NCBI RefSeq assembly: GCF_025847205.1
Contig: NZ_JAOYTH010000002.1
Location: 62,001-126,000, forward strand
Source: Pararhizobium sp. YC-54
GTDB lineage: Bacteria; Pseudomonadota; Alphaproteobacteria; Rhizobiales; Rhizobiaceae
DNA length: 64,000 bases
Direction of reading: 5' to 3'
The position numbers and the translations under genes were made by a program. Below are positions 17,289 through 26,430 of this stretch, one piece after another (positions within the stretch are counted from its first letter, which is position 1; each line of letters starts with the position of its first letter). The notes beneath the pieces were generated by a model. That model was not told the origin of the DNA. It made no database searches and saw only the letters and a list, made by a program, of their open reading frames with translations.

Positions 17289-18919
17289 AGCAGATCGACG
17301 ATGTAGGCGGAATCGAAGCGCGAATCGAGCATGCCGTACGTGGACCGCCAGCCCGCCGCCAGACGCGATTCCAGGAACGCGTCGGCAATACGCCCCGCGC
17401 CCAGCCGGTAGAGTTCGGCAGCGGCGGCAGCCAGCGCCAGCTGTTCGACCAGCATGCGGGCCGCACCTTCGTCGCGCTCGCAGAGCGACATCGCCGCCCT
17501 CAGCACATCGACAGTCTTCTTGGCGGACGGTCCGAGATCGCGGCTGATCACCTGGAACAGCAGTTCGAACAGATCCTTGCCGCGGGTCAGCACTCTCAGC
17601 ACATCCAGCGCCATGACATTGCCGGAGCCTTCCCAGATCGCATTGACCGGGGCTTCGCGATAATGCCGGGCGATCGGCCGCTCCTCGACATAACCGCTGC
17701 CGCCGATGCATTCCATCGCCTCGGCGATCAGCGCAGGCGCGATCTTGCAACTCCAGTATTTCGCCACCGGCGTCATGATCCGGGCATAGGCGGCGTCCTC
17801 GGCGCTGTCGCGCGCCTTGTCGAAGGCTTCCGCAAGGCGGAACGACAACGCGCTGGCGGCGGCAACATCGAGCGCCATATCGGCCAGAACCCGCGTCATC
17901 ATAGGCTGGGCGACCAGCGGCTTGCCGGAGACCTTGCGGCCACGCACATGATGCACGGCTTCGGCCAGCGAGGCGCGCATCATGCCGGCCGAAGCCAAGG
18001 CGCAATCGAGACGCGTCAGCGTCACCATATCGAGGATGGTGCGAATGCCCGCATCGGGCGTGCCAAGCACGAAACCGAACGTATCGGAAAATTCGACCTC
18101 GGAAGACGCGTTCGACCGGTTGCCCAGTTTATCCTTCAGCCGCTGGAAGCGCAGGCCATTGGCCGAGCCGTCTTCCAGGAGGCGTGGAACAAGGAAGCAC
18201 CCAAGCCCGTCGCGGGTCTGGGCGAGCATCACGAAGGCATCGCTCATCGGCGCCGACATGAACCATTTGTGGCCGTTCAGACGGTAGATGCCCTCGCCCA
18301 CGCGCTCAGCCGTCGAGGTATTGGCGCGCACATCCGTGCCGCCCTGCTTTTCCGTCATGCCCATGCCAATGGTGACGGAGGCTTTCTGCATCCAGGGCCG
18401 GTTGGACGAATCATATTTCCGCGACAGGATTTTTGGCGCCCATTCCTTCTGGACGGCCGGCGACGCCGAGATCGCAGCAACCGAGGCACTGGTCATGGTC
18501 AGCGGGCAAAGATGGCCGCATTCGAGCTGCGCCGTCAGGTAGAAGCGTAGCGCCCGCGCCTTGTGCGAGCGGCCACGCTCGTCGGCGATGTTTTCCCAGG
18601 CGGACGCATGCAGGCCCGATGTCACCGAGCGGCGCATCAGCGCGTGCCAGGCCGGGTGAAATTCGACCACGTCAAGCCGCTCGCCGCGCGGCCCATGGGT
18701 GCGCAGCTTCGGCACGCCCTCATTGGCCATGCGCGCCAGGTCCTGCGCCTCGGGCGAGGTCACATAGCGGCCGATCGTCTCGAAATCGTCGCGTAAGGCA
18801 CGCGGCATCGACGCAGCAATATCGACCAGCAGCGGATCGGAGCGGAAGGCATTGATCCCCGACCAGGGTTTCGGCTGGTTCAGATCGGCTAATTTCTGTT
18901 CAGTGCGGTTCAGAGTCAT
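17270..18919 (-). CDS. aidB: AidB-like acyl-CoA dehydrogenase family flavoprotein
   Basis: 549 residues, close to E. coli AidB, a flavoprotein of the adaptive response to alkylation that binds DNA. The N-terminal part (LNQPKPWSGINAFRSDPLL) and the FAD region GMGMTEKQGGTDVRANTS match the AidB branch rather than ordinary acyl-CoA dehydrogenases. C-terminal markers are MECIGGSGYVEERPIARHYR and APVNAIWEGSGNVMALDVLR. No Ada-type operator could be identified. It is a single gene, convergent with the AEC transporter and divergent from pyrB. Confidence 0.88.
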   Translation of the reverse strand: MTLNRTEQKLADLNQPKPWSGINAFRSDPLLVDIAASMPRALRDDFETIGRYVTSPEAQDLARMANEGVPKLRTHGPRGERLDVVEFHPAWHALMRRSVTSGLHASAWENIADERGRSHKARALRFYLTAQLECGHLCPLTMTSASVAAISASPAVQKEWAPKILSRKYDSSNRPWMQKASVTIGMGMTEKQGGTDVRANTSTAERVGEGIYRLNGHKWFMSAPMSDAFVMLAQTRDGLGCFLVPRLLEDGSANGLRFQRLKDKLGNRSNASSEVEFSDTFGFVLGTPDAGIRTILDMVTLTRLDCALASAGMMRASLAEAVHHVRGRKVSGKPLVAQPMMTRVLADMALDVAAASALSFRLAEAFDKARDSAEDAAYARIMTPVAKYWSCKIAPALIAEAMECIGGSGYVEERPIARHYREAPVNAIWEGSGNVMALDVLRVLTRGKDLFELLFQVISRDLGPSAKKTVDVLRAAMSLCERDEGAARMLVEQLALAAAAAELYRLGAGRIADAFLESRLAAGWRSTYGMLDSRFDSAYIVDLLYPAAI

Positions 18920-19072
18920 GCCGCGTTTCTAACCCAAGTCCCTATGCTTAGGAACAGCAGCGGGACGGGATAAATGCCGCTTCCCGCAACAATTTGCAGG
19001 CGGTGCGCAACGGCCACAAAAGCGTGGGGCCATAAAAGCATGGGCATGGGCCGGGTTTGCGCAGCCTTTGCC

Positions 19073-19101
19073 TTGCCGGTTGCTCATACAGTCATTATAG
19101 A
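19073..19101 (+). promoter_or_regulatory. Candidate pyrB promoter
   Basis: -35 TTGCCG (19073-19078), 17-base spacer, -10 TATAGA (19096-19101); a start near 19108 leaves a 28-base leader before the pyrB ATG. Motif match only. Confidence 0.4.
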
Positions 19102-19135
19102 CCCACGCAAATTCACAAAAATGAGGCGGCTCCCC

Positions 19136-20077
19136 ATGGATTTCTTTCCGCATCGCCACCTGCTCGGCATCAAAGGCCTGAACGAACAGGACATCACGCT
19201 CCTGCTCGACCGGGCCGACGAAGCCGTCAAGATTTCCCGCCAGAGAGAAAAGAAGACCACGACGCTGCGCGGCCTGACGCAGATCAACCTGTTCTTCGAA
19301 GCCTCGACCCGGACGCAATCCTCCTTCGAACTCGCCGGCAAACGGCTTGGCGCCGACGTGATGAACATGTCGGTCAGCAATTCCTCGGTGAAAAAGGGCG
19401 AAACGCTGATCGATACGGCGATGACGCTGAACGCCATGCACCCGGACGTGCTGGTCGTGCGCCACTCGTCTGCCGGTGCGGCCGCCCTGCTCGCTCAAAA
19501 AGTCTCCTGCTCCGTCGTCAATGCCGGCGACGGCCAGCACGAACACCCGACGCAGGCGCTGCTTGATGCGCTGACCATCCGTCGTGCCAAGGGCAAGCTG
19601 TCACGGATCATCGTTGCCATCTGCGGCGACGTTTTGCATTCGCGCGTTGCCCGCTCCAACATCCTTCTCCTCAACCAGATGGGCGCCCGTGTGCGTGTCG
19701 TTGCTCCGGCAACCCTTCTGCCCTCCGGCATCGCCGACATGGGCGCCGAGGTCTATCACTCGATGGAAGAAGGCCTGAAGGATGCGGATGTCGTGATGAT
19801 GCTGCGGCTGCAACGCGAGCGCATGGCGGGCTCCTTCGTGCCGTCGGTGCGCGAATATTTCCGCTATTACGGGCTCGACGCCGAAAAGCTGAAAGCCGCC
19901 AAGGAAGACGCGCTCGTCATGCATCCAGGCCCGATGAACCGCGGGGTCGAAATCGCCTCGGAGATTGCCGATGGACCGCAGAGCGTCATCGAGCAACAGG
20001 TCGAAATGGGGGTTGCCGTGCGCATGGCCGTGATGGAAACGCTTCTTCTTTCGCAGAACCAGGGGCCGCGCACATGA
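19136..20077 (+). CDS. pyrB: Aspartate carbamoyltransferase catalytic chain
   Basis: Condenses carbamoyl phosphate with aspartate in pyrimidine synthesis. 313 residues. Carbamoyl-phosphate loop S57-T-R-T60 ([20 protein letters not shown]), [15 protein letters not shown], and the 240s-loop region RLQRERM are visible. The ATG at 19136 is chosen because GAGG lies 9 bases upstream; an ATG five codons earlier is possible. It overlaps the next gene by 4 bases (ATGA). That partner encodes a dihydroorotase-like protein without its metal ligands, which in other bacteria serves as a structural partner of this type of ATCase. Confidence 0.96.
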   Translation: MDFFPHRHLLGIKGLNEQDITLLLDRADEAVKISRQREKKTTTLRGLTQINLFFEASTRTQSSFELAGKRLGADVMNMSVSNSSVKKGETLIDTAMTLNAMHPDVLVVRHSSAGAAALLAQKVSCSVVNAGDGQHEHPTQALLDALTIRRAKGKLSRIIVAICGDVLHSRVARSNILLLNQMGARVRVVAPATLLPSGIADMGAEVYHSMEEGLKDADVVMMLRLQRERMAGSFVPSVREYFRYYGLDAEKLKAAKEDALVMHPGPMNRGVEIASEIADGPQSVIEQQVEMGVAVRMAVMETLLLSQNQGPRT

Positions 20078-21363
20078 GCAATTCCGTCGTCCTGAAGAAC
20101 CTGCGCATCATCGACCCCTCGCGCAACCTCGATGAAGCCGGCACGATCATCGTCGAAAACGGAGTGATCGTCGCGTCCGGAAAATCGGCTGACAAGAAGG
20201 GCATCCCTGAAGGCGCCGAAATCAAGGACTGCAATGGCCTGATCGCCGTGCCCGGCCTGGTCGATGCCCGGGTCTTTGTCGGCGAACCCGGTGGCGAATA
20301 TCGCGAAACCATCGAATCCGCATCGCGGGCTGCGGCCGCCGGTGGCGTTACCTCGATCATCACCATGCCGGATACCGATCCGGTGATCGACGATATCGCA
20401 CTGGTGCAGTTCGTCCAGAAGACGGCACGCGACAAGGCGCTGGTCAATGTCTACCCGGCGGCGGCACTCACCAAGCATCTCGACGGCGAAGAGATGACCG
20501 AGTTCGGCCTTTTGCGTGAAGCCGGCGCCGTCTGCTTCACCAATGGCCGCCGCCCGGTGCACGATACGCTCGTGTTGCGCCGTGCCATGACCTATGCCCG
20601 CGAATTCGGCGCGGTGGTCTCGCTCGAGACCCGCGACAAATATCTCGGTGCCGGCGGCGTCATGAACGAAGGGCTGCTGGCCAGCTGGCTCGGTCTCTCC
20701 GGCGTCCCCAGAGAAGCCGAAATCATTCCGCTGGAGCGCGACCTGCGCATCGCCGGACTGACGAAAGGGGCCTATCACGCAGCGAAAATCTCGCTGCCGG
20801 AATCGGCCGAAGCCATCGCCACGGCCCGCAAGCGCGGCGCCAACGTGACTTGCGGCATCTCGATCAACCATCTGACGCTGAACGAGAACGATATCGGCGA
20901 ATACCGCACCTTCTTCAAGCTCTCGCCGCCGCTTCGCGGTGAAGACGATCGCGTCGCGATGGTCCAGGCGCTGGCCGACGGTACGATCGACATTATCGTT
21001 TCATCGCACGATCCGCAGGACGTCGATACCAAGCGGCTGCCGTTTGCCGATGCCGCCGATGGCGCGATCGGGCTGGAGACCATGCTTGCGGCCGCCTTGC
21101 GCCTCTATCACAGCGGCACCGTGCCGTTGATGCGGCTGATCGATGCCATGTCGACCCGGCCAGCGCAGATTTTCGGGCTCGATGCCGGCACGCTGAAGCC
21201 CGGCGCCAAGGCCGACATCACGCTGATCGATCTCGACGAGCCCTGGATTTTCGCAAAAGAGGCGATCGTTTCCCGTTCGAAAAACACGCCGTTCGAAAAT
21301 GCCCGCTTTACCGGCCGGGCCGTTCAAACCTATGTTGCGGGAAAACTGGTCCACGCCATCTAG
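20074..21363 (+). CDS. pyrC: Dihydroorotase-like protein lacking metal ligands (pseudo-dihydroorotase)
   Basis: 429 residues with a full class I dihydroorotase fold: composite N- and C-terminal strands, [32 protein letters not shown] and [24 protein letters not shown]. The metal site is gone: where active enzymes have D-x-H-x-H-x-R-E-P-G this one reads [10 protein letters not shown] (Arg66, Phe68, Gly70), and the usual His-Glu metal region is SLETRDKYL. It is therefore probably inactive and acts as a non-catalytic partner of PyrB, as established for PyrC' (pyrX) in Pseudomonas. An active dihydroorotase must be encoded elsewhere. Translation is coupled to pyrB by a 4-base overlap. Confidence 0.9.
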   Translation: MSNSVVLKNLRIIDPSRNLDEAGTIIVENGVIVASGKSADKKGIPEGAEIKDCNGLIAVPGLVDARVFVGEPGGEYRETIESASRAAAAGGVTSIITMPDTDPVIDDIALVQFVQKTARDKALVNVYPAAALTKHLDGEEMTEFGLLREAGAVCFTNGRRPVHDTLVLRRAMTYAREFGAVVSLETRDKYLGAGGVMNEGLLASWLGLSGVPREAEIIPLERDLRIAGLTKGAYHAAKISLPESAEAIATARKRGANVTCGISINHLTLNENDIGEYRTFFKLSPPLRGEDDRVAMVQALADGTIDIIVSSHDPQDVDTKRLPFADAADGAIGLETMLAAALRLYHSGTVPLMRLIDAMSTRPAQIFGLDAGTLKPGAKADITLIDLDEPWIFAKEAIVSRSKNTPFENARFTGRAVQTYVAGKLVHAI

Positions 21364-21390
21364 GCGGCACGGACTACGGGAGGGGAACCG

Positions 21391-22002
21391 TTGGAACTTT
21401 TTGTCTGGCAACTCGGGCTGGCGTTGACGGCCGGTGCTGCGATCTTCGGCTATCTGCTCGGCTCCATCCCCTTCGGACTGATCCTCACCCGCATGGCCGG
21501 GCTTGGCGACGTCCGCAAGATCGGCTCCGGCAATATCGGCGCGACCAACGTGCTGCGCACCGGCAACAAGAAACTGGCGGCGGCGACATTGCTGCTCGAT
21601 GCCCTGAAGGGAACTGCCGCAGCGGCAATTGCCTCACGTTGGGGGATCGAGGCCGGCATTGCTGCCGGTTTCGCCGCGTTCCTCGGTCACCTCTATCCCG
21701 TCTGGCTCGGCTTCAAGGGCGGCAAGGGCATCGCGACCTATATCGGCGTACTGCTCGGCCTGGCACCGGTCATGGTTCTCCTGTTCGCCGCGATCTGGCT
21801 GGCGATGGCCAAACTTACCCGTTACTCCTCGCTTTCAGCACTGGTTGCAACGCTGATTGTTCCGATTGTATTGTTGGCGGCGGGATACGAAAAGATCGGC
21901 CTGCTCTTCGTGGTGATGAGCATCATCACCTGGATCAAGCACCGCGAGAACATCCGGCGGCTTTTGGCCGGCACGGAAAGCCGGATCGGGGAAAAAGGAT
22001 AA
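21391..22002 (+). CDS. plsY: Glycerol-3-phosphate acyltransferase PlsY
   Basis: Inner-membrane enzyme that acylates glycerol-3-phosphate from acyl-phosphate, first step of phospholipid synthesis. 203 residues with about five membrane segments and the family motifs [27 protein letters not shown] (phosphate-binding loop) and [17 protein letters not shown]. The start is a TTG, supported by GGGAGGGG 4 bases upstream and no other start in a sensible place. It follows the pyrimidine genes by 27 bases and precedes dprA by 6 bases. Confidence 0.95.
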   Translation: MELFVWQLGLALTAGAAIFGYLLGSIPFGLILTRMAGLGDVRKIGSGNIGATNVLRTGNKKLAAATLLLDALKGTAAAAIASRWGIEAGIAAGFAAFLGHLYPVWLGFKGGKGIATYIGVLLGLAPVMVLLFAAIWLAMAKLTRYSSLSALVATLIVPIVLLAAGYEKIGLLFVVMSIITWIKHRENIRRLLAGTESRIGEKG

Positions 22003-22008
22003 GGCGGA

Positions 22009-23160
22009 ATGTCGAACGGCAGCGCAGGACGAAACGGGATTGCGCTTTCGGAACGACAAAAGATCGCCTGGCTGAGGCTGATCCGCAGCGACAATGTCGG
22101 CCCCGCCACCTTTCGCGATCTCATCAATCATTTCGGCTCAGCCGAAACCGCCCTTGAAATGCTTCCGGAACTGTCACGGCGCGGCGGCTCCACCCGCGCC
22201 ATCCGTGTCGCCTCCATGGCCGAGGCAGAGAAGGAACTGGCTGCCGCTCACCGGTTCGGCGCCCGCTTCATCGGCATCGGCGAACCCGATTATCCCCCGG
22301 CCCTGCGCCAGATCGATGGCGCCCCGCCGCTTATTGCCGTGAAAGGAAATCCGGCCGCCGGCACCGTTCCTTCCCTCGGTATCGTCGGCTCGCGCAATGC
22401 GTCCATCAGCGGCACGAAATTCGCTGCCATGATCGCGCGTGATGCCGGAAGCGCGGGATACTCCATTATATCGGGGCTTGCGCGCGGCATCGACACGGCA
22501 GCGCACCGCGCCAGCCTCGAGACCGGAACGATCGCAGCCCTTGCCGGCGGTTTGGATCAGCCCTACCCGCCCGAAAACATCAGTCTGCTCGAGGAGATCA
22601 CCGGCGGCAATGGCCTGGCGATCAGCGAAATGCCGTTCGGCTGGGAACCGCGTGCCCGCGATTTCCCGCGCCGCAACCGGCTGATTGCCGGTGTCAGCCT
22701 CGGCGTTGCCGTCGTTGAAGCCGCCTCCCGGTCCGGCTCGCTGATTACGGCGCGCTATGCCGCCGATTTCGGCCGGCTGGTCTTTGCAGTGCCCGGCTCG
22801 CCGCTCGACCCGCGCTGTCACGGCACCAACGGGCTTTTGAAGGACGGCGCAATCGTCACGACGGAAACGCAGGACATTTTGCAGGCCCTGGCACCGCTCA
22901 GCCGGATTGATCTCTTCACACCGCCGCAAGCGGAAGAACCGAGCGAACATGACGCGGGGCCGATGGCGCCGCCGCCGAATGAGAATGACCGCGGGCGGAT
23001 CACCGATGCGCTCGGTCCGACGCCCGTTGAGATCGACGACATCATTCGGCATACCGGCCTTTCGGCCTCGGCCGTCTATCTGGTGCTTCTAGAACTGGAT
23101 CTTGCCGGAAGGCTTCACCGGCATGCGGGCGGCCTTGTTTCCCTCAGCATTGGGGAATGA
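22009..23160 (+). CDS. dprA: DNA-processing protein DprA
   Basis: Binds incoming single-stranded DNA and loads RecA during transformation. 383 residues: an N-terminal SAM-like domain ([20 protein letters not shown]), the Rossmann core with [52 protein letters not shown] and [12 protein letters not shown], then an acidic linker and a C-terminal winged helix (about 325-380, [20 protein letters not shown]). It starts 6 bases after plsY, suggesting one operon. The end overlaps a convergent small gene by 72 bases. Confidence 0.95.
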   Translation: MSNGSAGRNGIALSERQKIAWLRLIRSDNVGPATFRDLINHFGSAETALEMLPELSRRGGSTRAIRVASMAEAEKELAAAHRFGARFIGIGEPDYPPALRQIDGAPPLIAVKGNPAAGTVPSLGIVGSRNASISGTKFAAMIARDAGSAGYSIISGLARGIDTAAHRASLETGTIAALAGGLDQPYPPENISLLEEITGGNGLAISEMPFGWEPRARDFPRRNRLIAGVSLGVAVVEAASRSGSLITARYAADFGRLVFAVPGSPLDPRCHGTNGLLKDGAIVTTETQDILQALAPLSRIDLFTPPQAEEPSEHDAGPMAPPPNENDRGRITDALGPTPVEIDDIIRHTGLSASAVYLVLLELDLAGRLHRHAGGLVSLSIGE

Positions 23161-23346
23161 AAGCTGCCTTTTGCCGGACAGGATGTCACCCGCTTCGACA
23201 AAAGCCATTTCGATCAGGTAGCGCAGCATGTCGGCCCCCTCATGGGCGGCGACGCCACGAAGTTCTCCGAGCATCTCCTTGACATAGGCGACCTTCTCGC
23301 GGGCCTGCACTTCTTTGCTGTAGGCCCCGTTTGAATTCGGAATCAT
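23089..23346 (-). CDS. Conserved-looking small cytoplasmic protein of unknown function
   Basis: 85 residues; I do not recognise a named family, though a similar protein beside dprA seems usual in rhizobia. The middle is amphipathic and helical ([19 protein letters not shown], then [18 protein letters not shown]), the tail is basic and polar. The ATG has GGGGAA 5 bases upstream. The last 72 bases are antisense to the 3' end of dprA. There is no signal peptide or membrane segment. The alternative is a chance frame inside and beyond dprA, but the good ribosome binding site and balanced composition favour a gene. Confidence 0.62.
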   Translation of the reverse strand: MIPNSNGAYSKEVQAREKVAYVKEMLGELRGVAAHEGADMLRYLIEMAFVEAGDILSGKRQLSFPNAEGNKAARMPVKPSGKIQF

Positions 23347-23707
23347 CGGTTTTCCCCGTGTGGTGAATTCAAAATCCGCTCTTAACCCGGTACGTGATAA
23401 TCGAGCGGAACCCTATACAACACCGCTCGGCCGTCTCAGTCGCAACCTCGAAACAAGGGCTTGAAAGTATCGCCTTGCGTCCTCGTTCTGTGAAATCGGA
23501 CTACACTTCAAAGACGATAACTCATTTATCTGTAATTGCAATACGCACGCAATCGCCTATAGGTTGTGCCGCATTGTAAGGGCTTATTTTTGGCGCAGCA
23601 CTTGACCGCAGACGAATCCCTGTCCATGTCGGGGCATCGATATTTCCCATTGTGCCGCCTCTCCCCGGCCTGGCACAGCTTTGAACGGTTGCTTTGAGAA
23701 TATGACC
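23347..23707. other. Intergenic region between small gene and topA
   Basis: 361 bases with no supported gene. It should hold divergent promoters for the 85-aa gene and topA. CTTGACC at 23601-23607 resembles a -35 and CTATAG occurs near 23560, but neither forms a properly spaced pair that I would call. No repeat or strong hairpin was seen. Confidence 0.5.
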
Positions 23708-26425
23708 ATGAATGTCGTCGTCGTGGAATCGCCTTCAAAGGCGAAGACCATCAACAAGTATCTGGGACCCGGGTACAAGGTTCTCGCTTCCTTCGGTCAC
23801 GTCCGCGATTTGCCGGCCAAGGATGGCTCGGTCCTTCCGGATGACGACTTCGCCATGCTCTGGGAAGTGGACACTGCGTCCGCCAAGCGCATGAAAGATA
23901 TCGGCGACGCTTTGAAGTCGTCCGACGGGCTCATACTCGCAACCGACCCGGATCGCGAGGGGGAAGCGATTTCGTGGCATGTGCTCGATCTCTTGAGGAA
24001 GAAGAAGCTGATCGGCGACAAGCCCGTTAAGCGCGTCGTCTTCAACGCCATCACCAAGAAGGCCGTGCTCGACGCGATGGCCAATCCGCGCGACATCGAT
24101 GTGCCGTTGGTCGATGCTTATCTCGCACGCCGGGCTCTCGACTATCTCGTCGGCTTCAATCTGTCGCCGGTGTTGTGGCGCAAGCTGCCGGGTGCCCGCT
24201 CGGCTGGCCGCGTGCAGTCTGTGACGCTTCGCCTGGTCTGTGACCGCGAAGCGGAAATCGAACGCTTCATCTCCGAAGAATACTGGAACCTCTCGGCGCT
24301 CCTTAAGACGCCGCGCGGCGATGAGTTCGAGGCACGCCTGGTATCGGCCCACGGCAACCGTTTGCCGCCGCGCGGCGTGACCAACGGCGAAGACGCCGGC
24401 AAGCTGAAAGCCTTGCTCGATGATGCCGCCTATACGGTCGAAAGCATCGAGGCGAAACCGGTCAAGCGCAACCCGTCGCCGCCCTTCACCACCTCGACGC
24501 TGCAGCAGGCCGCGTCTTCCAAGCTCGGCTTTTCCGCCTCGCGAACCATGCAGGTTGCGCAGAAACTGTATGAAGGCGTCGATCTCGGTGGCGAGACCGT
24601 CGGTCTGATCACCTATATGCGTACTGACGGCGTTCAGATGGCGGCAGAAGCGATCGATGCGGCCCGCAGCGCGATCGGCGACCAGTTCGGCAGCCGTTAC
24701 GTGCCGGAAAAAGCCCGCTTCTATTCAACCAAAGCGAAGAACGCCCAGGAAGCGCACGAGGCAATCCGCCCGACCGACTTCACCCGCACGCCCGACCAGG
24801 TGAAGCGTTTCCTCGACGCCGATCAGTTGCGTCTCTATGACCTGATCTGGAAACGCGGCATCGCCAGCCAGATGGCGTCTGCCGAAATCGAACGGACCAC
24901 GGCCGAGATTACCGCCGACAACAACGGCCAGAAGGCCGGCCTTCGGGCCGTCGGCTCCGTCATCCGCTTCGACGGGTTCATTGCGGCCTACACGGACGCC
25001 AAGGAAGATGGCGAGCAGAGCGACGACGGCGACGAGGATGGCCGCCTCCCCGAGATCAATGCCCGCGAAAACCTCGCCAAGCAGAAGATCAACTCGACCC
25101 AGCATTTCACCGAGCCGCCGCCGCGCTATTCGGAAGCCTCGCTGATCAAGAAGATGGAAGAACTCGGCATCGGCCGCCCTTCCACCTATGCTGCGACGGT
25201 GACGACGCTGCTCGACCGGGAATACATCACCAACGACAAGCGCAAACTTATACCCGCGGCCAAGGGCCGGCTGGTGACGGCTTTCCTCGAGAGTTTTTTT
25301 GCACGCTACGTCGAATATGATTTCACCGCCTCGCTTGAAGAAAAGCTCGACCGGATTTCAGCCGGTGAGCTGGACTGGAAGGACGTTCTTCGCGACTTCT
25401 GGAAGGATTTCTTCGCGCAGATAGAAGAAACCAAGGAACTGCGCGTCACCAATGTGCTCGACGCCTTGAACGAAGAGCTGGCGCCGCTGGTCTTCCCGAA
25501 GCGCGAAGATGGCAGCGATCCGCGTATCTGCCAGGTTTGCGGCACCGGCAAGCTGTCGCTGAAGCTCGGAAAATACGGCGCTTTCGTCGGCTGCTCGAAC
25601 TATCCGGAATGCAACTTCACCCGCCAGCTGTCGTCTGACAGCAATGGCGGTGACGAGGCCTCCGTGTCCAACGAGCCGCTGGCACTCGGCAAGGATCCGC
25701 ATACGGGCGAGGAAATCACCCTGCGCTCCGGCCGTTTCGGCCCCTATGTCCAGCGCGGCGACGGCAAGGAAGCCAAGCGCTCCAGCCTGCCCAAGGGCTG
25801 GACGCCGGCCAGCATCGATCATGAAAAGGCGCTGGCACTTCTGTCGCTGCCGCGCGATATCGGCGCGCATCCGGAAACCGGCAAAATGATTTCCTCGGGC
25901 CTTGGCCGCTATGGACCGTTCATCCTGCATGACGGGAAATATGCTAATGTCGAAAGCATCGAGGACGTGTTTTCCATCGGGCTGAACCGTGCGGTCACCG
26001 TTCTCGCCGACAAGCAGGCGAAGGGTCCCGGCGGTCGCGGTGCGTCGGCCGCTCCTCTGAAGGAAGTCGGCGACCACCCGGATGGCGGGCCGATTACGGT
26101 CAAGGACGGAAAATACGGTCCTTACGTCAACTGGGGCAAGGTCAACGCCACCCTGCCGAAGGGCAAGGATCCGGCATCGGTGACGCTTGAGGACGCTCTC
26201 CTGCTGATCGCCGAGCGCATTGCCAAGGGCGGCATCAAGCCCGCCAAAGCCACGGGCAAGGGGGGCAAGGCCGCCAAGCCCAAGGCCGCAGCAAAGACCG
26301 GCGCAACAGAAGCGAAATCGGCAAAGCCGAAAGCTGCTGCCAAACCAAAGGCCGCGGCCAAGCCCAAGGCAGCCGCCAAGCCCAAGACTGCCGCCGCGCC
26401 AGCAGCAAAAGCCAAGAAGGCCTGA
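23708..26425 (+). CDS. topA: DNA topoisomerase I
   Basis: Type IA enzyme that relaxes negative supercoils. About 905 residues. TOPRIM domain at the N-terminus (VVVESPSKAKTINKYLG; the acidic triad region ATDPDREGEAISWH), active-site tyrosine at about residue 303 in GLITYMRTDGVQ, one C4 zinc ribbon near 608-640 (ICQVCGTGKL ... GCSNYPECNF), then three short C-terminal repeats of the G-x-Y/F-G-P-Y type (GRFGPYVQRG, GRYGPFILHD, GKYGPYVNWG) and a Lys/Ala-rich tail of about 50 residues that would bind DNA. GAGAA sits 7 bases before the ATG at 23708; ATG 23702 is also possible. rnr follows after 5 bases. Confidence 0.96.
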   Translation: MNVVVVESPSKAKTINKYLGPGYKVLASFGHVRDLPAKDGSVLPDDDFAMLWEVDTASAKRMKDIGDALKSSDGLILATDPDREGEAISWHVLDLLRKKKLIGDKPVKRVVFNAITKKAVLDAMANPRDIDVPLVDAYLARRALDYLVGFNLSPVLWRKLPGARSAGRVQSVTLRLVCDREAEIERFISEEYWNLSALLKTPRGDEFEARLVSAHGNRLPPRGVTNGEDAGKLKALLDDAAYTVESIEAKPVKRNPSPPFTTSTLQQAASSKLGFSASRTMQVAQKLYEGVDLGGETVGLITYMRTDGVQMAAEAIDAARSAIGDQFGSRYVPEKARFYSTKAKNAQEAHEAIRPTDFTRTPDQVKRFLDADQLRLYDLIWKRGIASQMASAEIERTTAEITADNNGQKAGLRAVGSVIRFDGFIAAYTDAKEDGEQSDDGDEDGRLPEINARENLAKQKINSTQHFTEPPPRYSEASLIKKMEELGIGRPSTYAATVTTLLDREYITNDKRKLIPAAKGRLVTAFLESFFARYVEYDFTASLEEKLDRISAGELDWKDVLRDFWKDFFAQIEETKELRVTNVLDALNEELAPLVFPKREDGSDPRICQVCGTGKLSLKLGKYGAFVGCSNYPECNFTRQLSSDSNGGDEASVSNEPLALGKDPHTGEEITLRSGRFGPYVQRGDGKEAKRSSLPKGWTPASIDHEKALALLSLPRDIGAHPETGKMISSGLGRYGPFILHDGKYANVESIEDVFSIGLNRAVTVLADKQAKGPGGRGASAAPLKEVGDHPDGGPITVKDGKYGPYVNWGKVNATLPKGKDPASVTLEDALLLIAERIAKGGIKPAKATGKGGKAAKPKAAAKTGATEAKSAKPKAAAKPKAAAKPKAAAKPKTAAAPAAKAKKA

Positions 26426-26430
26426 ACACC

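Noticed and set aside
18895..18915. GTTC AGTGCG GTTC at the start of the AidB-like gene as a LexA box
   Set aside because: The spacing is 6 bases, not 7, and it lies inside coding sequence.
20074..21363. Calling the dihydroorotase-like gene a pseudogene
   Set aside because: The frame is intact, full length and coupled to pyrB; the loss is limited to metal ligands, which fits a functional non-catalytic subunit.
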